From positions 1 to 31,749 of the forward strand of contig CAJUGP010000010.1 of the NCBI GenBank assembly GCA_910586365.1: 31,749 nucleotides of DNA. Direction: 5' to 3'. The notes below the pieces were generated by a model. That model was not told the DNA's origin and searched no databases. It saw only the letters and a program-made list of their open reading frames with translations. The translations under genes and the position numbers were made by a program. Shown in pieces: positions 15,648 through 23,227 of this stretch; positions within the stretch are counted from its first letter, which is position 1, and every line of letters begins with the position of its first letter. This DNA is from an uncultured Christensenella sp. GTDB taxonomy: Bacteria > Bacillota > Clostridia > Christensenellales > Borkfalkiaceae.

Positions 15648-18626
15648 CTATTCTCCTTTTTGATAGGTTACTAAATATATACCCTTCGCGCCGAACGAAA
15701 TAAAAGAATAATCGTCGGTCCAAGTGTCGTTGCCGAGCTCGGGATAAATCACTTCGTCCTGCCATTCTTTATAACCCGAAAATACCGAAGGTCCCGTGTA
15801 ATAGTGTTTTCCGTATACGTGGTGAAGCGGTCCGAATAAATTACGGAGCGAAGAATAAAGCGTAATGCGGATACGGTTTTTTCCCGCATGCAGATACGGC
15901 GTTATTTCGGTTTGCATCGTACAAGCGCCGAGCGGCATGACGTTGCCGTTTACGTTGAGTTCCCCGCAAACGGCATGAAACTCGTCGATCCGCAAGCGGT
16001 ACCCCGTCTGCCTGTCCTCGGGAATTTCGACCGTGCTTTCAAACTCGGCTTTTCCGCAATAAAACAACCGTTCGGCAGAATACAAATCGGAAATCCGATA
16101 AGGAGTTTGCGTTTTGCTCAAATAAAACCCGCCGCGCGTAAATACGCACTTCTGACTGTGTTCGATTGCGGAAAGCGACTGAACGGCAAAATCGCCGATC
16201 AGATACGCGTTTTCCAAACTATAAGGGAAACTCTCGATATTGGTTACGCTTTGGAACACGTCCTTTCCGAAAAGCTCGTTGGAGTAGGAAGGTATTTCAC
16301 GCTCGAGGAGAATGACGTTCTCTCCCTCTTTGCACGCATTGCCTATTTCATACAACGCAATATCTTTATCGAGAAAATAACCCGCACGCGGCAACGCGAT
16401 GCCGTTTACAAAGACTTTGCCGCCAAGCGACTCGCAAGCAAGCTTCAACCCCGTTATCCGATCGGAGAAAAACCGATATTTTACTTGCAGTTTGACGGGT
16501 CTTTTCAGCTCGTTCAACGTTTTATATAAATTAGTATTTTGAAAAATCGAAAAATCCTCTTCGCTAATCGGTCCGCCGTCTATCGAATAACAAAGCCGAT
16601 CGACCGTAAACGTATTTTGCGACGGCAACAGCGTAAACGCACCGTCAAGCAATCGAGCGGATACGATTTTTTCGCAAGCGACCGTCTGCGCCGAAGGACT
16701 TATACGAAAAAAGAATACCGCCAAAGGATCGAACGTAACGTCGGTATAGGTGCAGTTTTCGGCGGCGCAGTAACGGGAACAGAGCGTTTTTTCCTCTCCC
16801 GTAACCGCCGTTTGCACCACGGCGTTTTTCCCCGCGCTGCGAAGGCACACTTGCAAACCGTTGTTTCTGGATTTATTGACGGCAAGCAGATCGACCGCTC
16901 CGTCGAGATAGCGTTTCGTCACGGATAATCCGAAAGCGGCGCTTCGGGTTTCGCGCTCGATAAACTCCGCGTCGTTTTCCAAATGAATGCGAAAATATTT
17001 TCTCAGATATTCCCTGCGGTTCACCGCGAAATCATGCGCAAACGAAAAATCGATCGCCGCATCCGCCCCGTCTAACGAATCGGGGTAGCGATTTACGACA
17101 ATGACTTTGCCGCCCGCCTCCGCAAAACGGCGAATAACTTCTATCGAGCCGCTTGAAATATCCGTCATTTCGGGAAGAATCAACATACGGTATTTTTGGC
17201 ACCCGACGCCAAGCGTTCCGTCTTGCGCAACGGTTGCTACTTTCACGTCGTCATCGTCTACGTAGTCAAACTCCAACTGCAAATCAAGCAGGTTTTCCGT
17301 AAGAATACGGAACTGCGCGGAAATATCCATCGCGGTTCTATTATAAGGATAGCCGCGACCGCACCAAACGGAGGTTTTCGGGTGGAACACCGCCAAATCG
17401 CGTTTCACAGCGCCCTCCAAAAGCCGATCGTTTATGTATTCGATGCCGTGAAACAGATCATCGGATTTTTCCCACCAAGGCATCTGATAGGAAAAAAACT
17501 GCGGATAGTCGCGTTTCCGATTGCCGACCAACGAATACATGCTGATGCTCAAACAGGGAACGTTTACGCCGAACGTCGCTTGATACGCCCAAATCCATAG
17601 CAATTCCGCAAAACTTGCGTCGTATCCGACGCCCGCATACGTTTCGCACATGAGATTTCGTTTGCCCGCCTGCAATACGATACTCTCCGCTTGCTTATAC
17701 ACGACGGGGGGAATAAGGCGATTTCCCAACGCGTCGACCCCCACCAAATCCATTTCCCGATACAGGGGCATCATACCCCCGCTCACGGGAATTTGGTCGA
17801 CCAATCCGTCTTCACAAGCCATATGACCCGTCATGACGAGATTGTTTTCTTTACACCAATTCCTGTAAACCCGCACGTAGTTCTCGCGGAACAGATTGCT
17901 GATAAGCTGCCAATAATCGTAACGGTACTTCTTATAGTTCCCCCTCTCGTAAAACATATAGGGAATTGCCTGTTCAAATGAATAATCTTTGTTTTTATAT
18001 CCTTCGCAAATATATTTCCCGTAAGGGATCCCCTGCGGCGGAAGATGCGGTTCGTCCGTGAAAAAGCCCTTTATCACATTCCCGAAATACGGTTTGAAAC
18101 GCTTTTTATATTCTTCGTGCACGACCTGAATAAAATATTCGATTGCCTCGCGGTTCGTAACGTCTATGTAATATTGATTTACGGTCAGATAAACAAAATA
18201 GTGTTCGCCTGCCGCATAATCGGTTATCCGCTCAAATTCCGCGCCGTTCCAATCGTATACGGCATAAATCCGATTTTGCGGAAGATCCTGCATAAGCTCG
18301 CTGAGCGTGCAAAAACGCGAATTAAGATATTTTTCTTGAAAATCTTCGCTGTGCTCGCACACTTTTCCGCCGCCGAACCCGCTCGGCCAACCGTATTCGT
18401 CGTAAATCCACACCTCCATATCTATTTTTTTACAGTGTTCGAGCACGGATTCGTAAACGGACATCCACTGCTCTCCCATATATTCGGTAATCAAACCCGC
18501 TCTCGCGTGTACAAACACCCCGCAGATCCCTTTTGCGCGCATATCATCGAGCTGGAACAACGCTTCTTCTTTTTGGGTATCCCCGTTCCATCCCCAAAAT
18601 ACGCGGGGCGCTCCTTTGAAAATCAT
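15648..18626 (-). CDS. Glycoside hydrolase, GH106-like (alpha-L-rhamnosidase-related)
   Basis: The 992-residue protein has no signal peptide and should be cytoplasmic. Its N-terminal half is a TIM-barrel-type domain with hallmarks of the Glyco_hydro_106 group: FWGWNGD (10-16), QLDDMRAKGICGVFVHARAGL, VWIYDEYGWPSG (72-83), FFTDEPH (D191, E192), MTGHMACED and CETYAGVGYD (E328). E192 and E328 are candidate catalytic carboxylates, but that is inference. A region near 455-520 resembles a beta-galactosidase-trimerisation-like fold (VIRRFAEAGGKVIVVNRYPDS). The C-terminal third has jelly-roll sugar-binding features (FVNGIALPRAGYFLD; VCGELNVNGNVMPLGAC). The ribosome site is GGAAGG. It heads the second unit of the regulon and precedes lacI. 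Substrate specificity remains uncertain, as GH106-like proteins are diverse. Confidence 0.72.
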   Translation of the reverse strand: MIFKGAPRVFWGWNGDTQKEEALFQLDDMRAKGICGVFVHARAGLITEYMGEQWMSVYESVLEHCKKIDMEVWIYDEYGWPSGFGGGKVCEHSEDFQEKYLNSRFCTLSELMQDLPQNRIYAVYDWNGAEFERITDYAAGEHYFVYLTVNQYYIDVTNREAIEYFIQVVHEEYKKRFKPYFGNVIKGFFTDEPHLPPQGIPYGKYICEGYKNKDYSFEQAIPYMFYERGNYKKYRYDYWQLISNLFRENYVRVYRNWCKENNLVMTGHMACEDGLVDQIPVSGGMMPLYREMDLVGVDALGNRLIPPVVYKQAESIVLQAGKRNLMCETYAGVGYDASFAELLWIWAYQATFGVNVPCLSISMYSLVGNRKRDYPQFFSYQMPWWEKSDDLFHGIEYINDRLLEGAVKRDLAVFHPKTSVWCGRGYPYNRTAMDISAQFRILTENLLDLQLEFDYVDDDDVKVATVAQDGTLGVGCQKYRMLILPEMTDISSGSIEVIRRFAEAGGKVIVVNRYPDSLDGADAAIDFSFAHDFAVNRREYLRKYFRIHLENDAEFIERETRSAAFGLSVTKRYLDGAVDLLAVNKSRNNGLQVCLRSAGKNAVVQTAVTGEEKTLCSRYCAAENCTYTDVTFDPLAVFFFRISPSAQTVACEKIVSARLLDGAFTLLPSQNTFTVDRLCYSIDGGPISEEDFSIFQNTNLYKTLNELKRPVKLQVKYRFFSDRITGLKLACESLGGKVFVNGIALPRAGYFLDKDIALYEIGNACKEGENVILLEREIPSYSNELFGKDVFQSVTNIESFPYSLENAYLIGDFAVQSLSAIEHSQKCVFTRGGFYLSKTQTPYRISDLYSAERLFYCGKAEFESTVEIPEDRQTGYRLRIDEFHAVCGELNVNGNVMPLGACTMQTEITPYLHAGKNRIRITLYSSLRNLFGPLHHVYGKHYYTGPSVFSGYKEWQDEVIYPELGNDTWTDDYSFISFGAKGIYLVTYQKGE

Positions 18627-18660
18627 GATTTACCTTCCCTGATGTTTGATGTTAACAAAA

Positions 18661-18674
18661 TGTTATCGCTATCA
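18661..18674. promoter_or_regulatory. Variant LacI-type operator (O2)
   Basis: The minus strand reads TGATAGCGATAACA, identical at 12 of 14 positions to the core of the perfect operator at 14511-14524. It shares its first T with the -10 box of the promoter, so a bound repressor would cover the -10/+1 region. This is what links the GH106-like/lacI unit to the uptake operon. Confidence 0.8.
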
Positions 18675-18702
18675 TTATAACCCGACATTTCCACACTGTC
18701 AA
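18674..18702 (-). promoter_or_regulatory. Consensus sigma-A promoter of the GH106-like/lacI unit (P2)
   Basis: On the minus strand TTGACA (18697-18702) and TATAAT (18674-18679) are 17 bp apart. The promoter lies about 50 bp upstream of the ATG at 18626 and overlaps operator O2. Confidence 0.92.
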
Positions 18703-18756
18703 TAGTTTTCCGAAAAATTTTTTGTCCTTTTTACGCGTTATTTTTTGAACATATCG

Positions 18757-18789
18757 AAAAAAGGCTTGATTTATGATCAAGCCTTTTTG
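18757..18789 (-). terminator. Rho-independent terminator of the MoxR operon (bidirectional shape)
   Basis: A perfect 13-bp stem (18758-18770 with 18776-18788) with a 5-base loop is flanked by a run of A on the left and of T on the right. On the minus strand it ends in six T and lies 66 bp past the transglutaminase-like gene, isolating that operon from promoter P2. Confidence 0.9.
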
Positions 18790-18854
18790 TATTTTCGTTT
18801 TTCCCGTACTCAATCGAACAGCGACGTTTGCTTTGCCGACGGTTTCAAAATAAT

Positions 18855-21110
18855 TTATTTCAACCCGATGCACAGAAGATATTTACAACGGAAAGCGAGC
18901 CATTTCGACGTTCCGCTTGCCGCCGCATCCGCCGCGCGTTGAATAAAATACAGCACGTAATTCTTTTCGTTCGCACTCAACGCGTGCGCGCCGTATACGC
19001 CCTTTTCCACGATTTGCATAAACCGCCGTATTTCTTGTTGCGCAATGCCGTAACGTGCAAGCGTATCTTCGCCGAAGCCGCCCAATCTCTTCCAATCGCG
19101 CACCGCGATTGCATAAGCCGCGCGTCCGAATTCTTCGCCTTCCGCTTCCAAGGCGCGGCGTTTGTTCTTCATGATCCGCGCGCGCCGTCCCATAAGGAGC
19201 AACGCCCCCGATACGGCGACGAGAACGACCGACAAAACGGGAATAAGAATTTTCAAAGCAAGCAGCAGCCTTGCCTCGCTCTCGTTTTTCGGTCCGCCGT
19301 GATCGTGATTGGGATCGTCGGGCTTGTCGGGTTTTTCGGGCTGCTCGGGACCGACGTCGGGCTGTTCGGGATCGACGGGCGGCACGTCGGGGCGGTCGGG
19401 ATCGACGGGATTTTCTTCGTCGTCCTCGACGAAGAACGTCGGCGTTACGTCGATGGGAAGCCAGCCCATGCCGTCGAAGTAAACTTCCGCCCAGGCATGC
19501 GAGCTTCTGCCCGTTACCGTAACGGTGTTTTCGGCGCTCCCGACGGGATTGACGAGATACCCTTCCGCATACCGCGCAGCAAAGCCGTACGCGCGGAACG
19601 CATAAACCGCCGCCGCGGCGAAATATGCGGCGTTTGATTTTTCGATCTGACCGCCGTAAAAATCGGTTAGAAAATCGCTTTTAATCGCGTCCACGCCGTC
19701 GGTATAGACGAAATTATCGGTGAAGTAGCGGCGGATCACCTGCGCCGCCGTACTGATCGAAGTCGCCGCCGCGCCGCCGAACGAGGTTAGAATGCGTTCG
19801 CGGTCGGTCTGCGCGATCCGCACGTATTCGTCGTATACAAACGCACGGTAAGCCCCTTCCAAAGCAAGATAACGGCGCATTTCGTCCGTTTGGTCGAGCG
19901 CGTCGCCCAAAACCCAACCTGCCTGCGTCAACCGTTCGCTGCTCCGATCGCCCGCGCAAACGGTAATTTCGTACGATTTCGGCGTAAAGACGTTAGCGCG
20001 CACGTTCAAATCGTAATACGGCGATCCCTTACGGTACGCGCTCACCGAATACGGCATGTAAACGTACTTCGCATTCGCGCCTTTGTTGACGATTTTCACG
20101 TTATAACGCGCGTTCAGACCGCCCAATGCGGAATATTCGGCGTATTGCAGCACGGGCAAACCGCCTTGCGCCACGTATGGGAGCAAGCCCTGATAATCGT
20201 TGTTTACGTAAGCGTTTTTATCGGTGGGCACGAAACGGTTGCCCTTGAGCTCGCCGCCCACAAATCCTTTGAGATAGAGCGTGCGCACTTGCGGAGTAAG
20301 CGTCACTTCGAGCCGCAGATTCTGCGACGAACGCATATTTGCCGCGCGCAGAAGATCGCCTTCGGGCAAGGCGTCCTTTCCGTAAAAGGTTTTTTCGGCA
20401 GAATATTGCAACGACGAACGGAACGCGCGCACCCCGTCGCTGCCCGCATACAAAAAGCAAGACGACGCGGCGCCGAACGCGACCGCGGCGCAGAACAGAT
20501 AACAAAGCGCCGAACGCCACGGAAAGCCCCGTTCGGCAAGAAAAAGCAGGGCGAGCGCCAGCCCCGCGGCAACGGCGGCATACCATGCGGGGAACAATCC
20601 GAGGCAGAGCCATAGCAGCAAAACGGCGACGCAAACCGCCGCGAGCAGCTTCCGCCGACGGCTCAGAAAACCTGTTCCGATCGCCAAAAACACCGAAACG
20701 ACGGAAGAAAACAAAAAGTCACCCGTCGCAGACAAAGAAAAATCCGAAACAAGGTAGCCCAATCCCCAGTGCATGTGCTCGTTGGAAGTGAGCGCAACGT
20801 CGTTGACAAATTGCACAAGCCCGCCCGCAAACGCATAAAAACCCGCCGCAATGCAGAGAACGCAATAGAGCGAAGCCCCGCTCGTTACGATCCAAACGGC
20901 GAGCTTTTTTTCACGGAAAATAAGAAAGACGCAGGCAAAAACAAGCCCTGTCGCCAACCCCGCCAACCGCACGGGGCGAAACGGCAGCGCCGAAAAAAGA
21001 ATAAGAAAAAGCGCGCAGTACGCCGCAACGCCTGCCGCAATCGCGAGCGCGCGCCCGCCTTTTGCGGGCTGCGCCGATATGATGCAGTTTTTCTCCCGAT
21101 TTTTTTTCAT
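18855..21110 (-). CDS. TgpA-like membrane transglutaminase-fold protein lacking the catalytic Cys
   Basis: The 751-residue protein has an N-terminal block of roughly seven membrane helices (about 20-225) and an extracellular region. A transglutaminase-like core (about 450-560) follows, then a Pro/Asp-rich linker (about 565-605), one more helix (about 610-635) and a cytoplasmic tail of about 110 residues. The core keeps FRAYGFAARYAEGYL, SSHAWAEVYF (H538) and LPIDVTPTF (D554). The residue expected to be the nucleophilic Cys, three before F497, is Ala494, so the usual Cys-His-Asp triad is incomplete. It is the third member of the MoxR-DUF58-transglutaminase cassette and starts 7 bp after the DUF58 gene with no clear ribosome site, implying coupled translation. 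A structural or binding role at the envelope is more likely than catalysis. Confidence 0.85.
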   Translation of the reverse strand: MKKNREKNCIISAQPAKGGRALAIAAGVAAYCALFLILFSALPFRPVRLAGLATGLVFACVFLIFREKKLAVWIVTSGASLYCVLCIAAGFYAFAGGLVQFVNDVALTSNEHMHWGLGYLVSDFSLSATGDFLFSSVVSVFLAIGTGFLSRRRKLLAAVCVAVLLLWLCLGLFPAWYAAVAAGLALALLFLAERGFPWRSALCYLFCAAVAFGAASSCFLYAGSDGVRAFRSSLQYSAEKTFYGKDALPEGDLLRAANMRSSQNLRLEVTLTPQVRTLYLKGFVGGELKGNRFVPTDKNAYVNNDYQGLLPYVAQGGLPVLQYAEYSALGGLNARYNVKIVNKGANAKYVYMPYSVSAYRKGSPYYDLNVRANVFTPKSYEITVCAGDRSSERLTQAGWVLGDALDQTDEMRRYLALEGAYRAFVYDEYVRIAQTDRERILTSFGGAAATSISTAAQVIRRYFTDNFVYTDGVDAIKSDFLTDFYGGQIEKSNAAYFAAAAVYAFRAYGFAARYAEGYLVNPVGSAENTVTVTGRSSHAWAEVYFDGMGWLPIDVTPTFFVEDDEENPVDPDRPDVPPVDPEQPDVGPEQPEKPDKPDDPNHDHGGPKNESEARLLLALKILIPVLSVVLVAVSGALLLMGRRARIMKNKRRALEAEGEEFGRAAYAIAVRDWKRLGGFGEDTLARYGIAQQEIRRFMQIVEKGVYGAHALSANEKNYVLYFIQRAADAAASGTSKWLAFRCKYLLCIGLK

Positions 21111-21117
21111 AACGATA

Positions 21118-22269
21118 TTACAATACGCGCCCCGTAAGCGAAACCAGATCGCCGCACGGTACGTGAACGATCTTCACGCTGCCCTCTTGCACTTCGCCTT
21201 CCCGTTCGCCCACGACGACCGCCGTGACGTCGGCAGTGGAAAATTGTTTCAGCTCTTCCGCCGCGACAAAGGGCGCTACGAATATGATTTTGGTAAAATA
21301 AGAGCTTTCTTCCGCGCGCGCAAGATAAAAAAGCGATTCGGCGTTATCCTCGTCCACTTTGCAGCTCATCAGCGCGGAGACCATGCGGACGAATCCGTCG
21401 TTGTCGCGCACCTCTTCGATCGTCAGCGCGCCGTCGTTAAACCACCCCGCGCCGTGCAAAATGCCGCGCGATTTCAGCGATTCGCTGATCGACGCCGCCG
21501 CGTCGAACACGGCGTTGAGCTGCTCGTCCGTTGCAACGTTCGACGCCTTTTTACGGCTCATGTCCGCGAGAATAAGCGTGCGGTTGTCGTCGGTCGCGCC
21601 GTACTCCTTGCTCTTTAACGAATCGAACTTGCCCGAAAGTTTCCAATGCACGGAATGCAGCGAATCGCCCGCAACGTAGTCGCGCACGTTAAAAATTTCC
21701 GTATGATCACCGCCCTTGCGCGGCACGGAGTTTTCGCCGTCCCGCGAGGCGTGTTCGCTCACGCCGAGGCGGATCTGCAATTCCTCGTACAGTACGGGAG
21801 CAACGATCGCCTCCGCGAATTTCGCGCAGCCGACTTTCAGCGAACAGATCCCGAAGAGATCGACGAGCACGAGCTTAGCAAACCGCACGGTGATCCTTCC
21901 CGAATCGGCGCTGATATAATCATAAGTATAGGGCGTGTTATCCAACGCGTGAAAGACGAACGTTTTACAAAAAGTCTTGCGGAAAGTGGTGTTTTCCGCC
22001 TCGACGTACGCTTTCAGATAGCCCGCAAGAAAGCGCGGCGAAACCTGCGCGCGCATCGTGATCTGCAACGCGCCGCCGCGCATGCACGCTTCCCGCACTT
22101 CAAAATCGAAACGAAGCCGTTTTGCGGCGAACAGCAACAGGAAAAACGAGAGAAACGGCAAAACGGACAGGCATACGCACAAAAAAAGCGCGATGCCGCT
22201 GTCCGTTACGATAAACGCCGCGATCGAGGCGGCGAGAAGAAACGCATATGCCAATCTCTTTATTAACAT
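21118..22269 (-). CDS. DUF58 family protein
   Basis: The 383-residue protein begins with two closely spaced hydrophobic helices (about 7-50), followed by a beta-rich segment and the signature DUF58 motif FNVRDYVAGDSLHSVHWK (about residues 193-210) leading into a von Willebrand A-like region (RTLILADMS). Members of this family work with MoxR ATPases and TgpA-like proteins in envelope-related complexes of uncertain mechanism. The gene starts 7 bp after the MoxR stop codon with no recognisable Shine-Dalgarno sequence, so it probably relies on ribosomes finishing MoxR. The DxSxS metal-site motif of classical VWA domains is partly degenerate here (DMSRK). Confidence 0.9.
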   Translation of the reverse strand: MLIKRLAYAFLLAASIAAFIVTDSGIALFLCVCLSVLPFLSFFLLLFAAKRLRFDFEVREACMRGGALQITMRAQVSPRFLAGYLKAYVEAENTTFRKTFCKTFVFHALDNTPYTYDYISADSGRITVRFAKLVLVDLFGICSLKVGCAKFAEAIVAPVLYEELQIRLGVSEHASRDGENSVPRKGGDHTEIFNVRDYVAGDSLHSVHWKLSGKFDSLKSKEYGATDDNRTLILADMSRKKASNVATDEQLNAVFDAAASISESLKSRGILHGAGWFNDGALTIEEVRDNDGFVRMVSALMSCKVDEDNAESLFYLARAEESSYFTKIIFVAPFVAAEELKQFSTADVTAVVVGEREGEVQEGSVKIVHVPCGDLVSLTGRVL

Positions 22270-22276
22270 GATCGTG

Positions 22277-23215
22277 TTATCGGTTGATGGGCGCGACGGA
22301 AACGGCGCCGAGGATCTGCTCCGTTACGTTGCGCGCGGTAAGCCCTTCGAGTTTAGCGCGCGGACGCAAAATCAAACGGTGAGCGCAGACGTCGGAGAAC
22401 ACTTCCTTGACGTCCGCGGGCGTAACGTAATCGCGTTCGTTGAGCACGGCGCAAGCGCGCACCATGCGCGAAAGCGCGATCAGTCCGCGCGGACTCATGC
22501 CGAGTTCGATAAGCGGATTATGGCGCGTCGCTTCGCACAGCGCGACGAGATATTCCAAAATATCGTCGGAAATCTTGACCGATCCGAGGTAGTTCTGTAT
22601 CTCGATGATGCTGTCGCGGTCGGTAACCGTCGAAAGCGAATCGATGGGATCGCTTGCCTGATGGCGTTTGAGCATTTCCACCTGCTCGTTCGCGTCGGGA
22701 TAGCCGATCGAAAGTTTTACCATAAAGCGGTCGAGCTGCGATTCGGGCAGCGGCTGCGTACCCGACGAGCCTGCGGGGTTCTGCGTCGCAATGCAGATAA
22801 AGGGATTGGGCAAGCGGTGCGTAACGCCGTCAACCGTGACCGCGTTTTCTTCCATCGCTTCCAAAAGCGCCGACTGCGTTTTCGCCGATGCGCGGTTGAT
22901 CTCGTCGCCCATGAACAGATTGCACACGATCGCGCCCTGTTTATAATCGAACTCCCCCGTCTCCTTGTTATACACGGTGAATCCCGTGATATCGGAAGGC
23001 ATGGTGTCGGGCGTGAACTGCACGCGTTTGAACTCCAACCCGAGCGCTTTGGCAAACGCCAAAGCAAGCGTGGTCTTTCCCACGCCGGGCGTATCTTCGA
23101 GCAAAACGTTGCCCTTGGCGTACACCGCCATGAGCACCTTTTTCACGACGTCCTCTTTGCCGATGAGAACGTTTCCGATTTTTCTGATAATTTCTTCCGA
23201 CTTTTCGATTATCAT
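22277..23215 (-). CDS. MoxR family AAA+ ATPase
   Basis: The 312-residue cytoplasmic ATPase has Walker A DTPGVGKT (residues 41-48, K47) and Walker B FMGDEIN (D104, E105). It also has the MoxR-typical ALLEAMEE segment, sensor-1 ATQNP and PLPESQLDRFMVKL, and a C-terminal lid with SPRGLIALSRMVRACAVL. Full family length is present. It probably acts as a chaperone-like remodeller of the DUF58 and transglutaminase-like partners encoded downstream. A GAGGTG ribosome site lies 5 nt before the ATG, in the 12-bp gap after the LRR lipoprotein gene. Confidence 0.96.
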   Translation of the reverse strand: MIIEKSEEIIRKIGNVLIGKEDVVKKVLMAVYAKGNVLLEDTPGVGKTTLALAFAKALGLEFKRVQFTPDTMPSDITGFTVYNKETGEFDYKQGAIVCNLFMGDEINRASAKTQSALLEAMEENAVTVDGVTHRLPNPFICIATQNPAGSSGTQPLPESQLDRFMVKLSIGYPDANEQVEMLKRHQASDPIDSLSTVTDRDSIIEIQNYLGSVKISDDILEYLVALCEATRHNPLIELGMSPRGLIALSRMVRACAVLNERDYVTPADVKEVFSDVCAHRLILRPRAKLEGLTARNVTEQILGAVSVAPINR

Positions 23216-23227
23216 TTTATCACCTCG

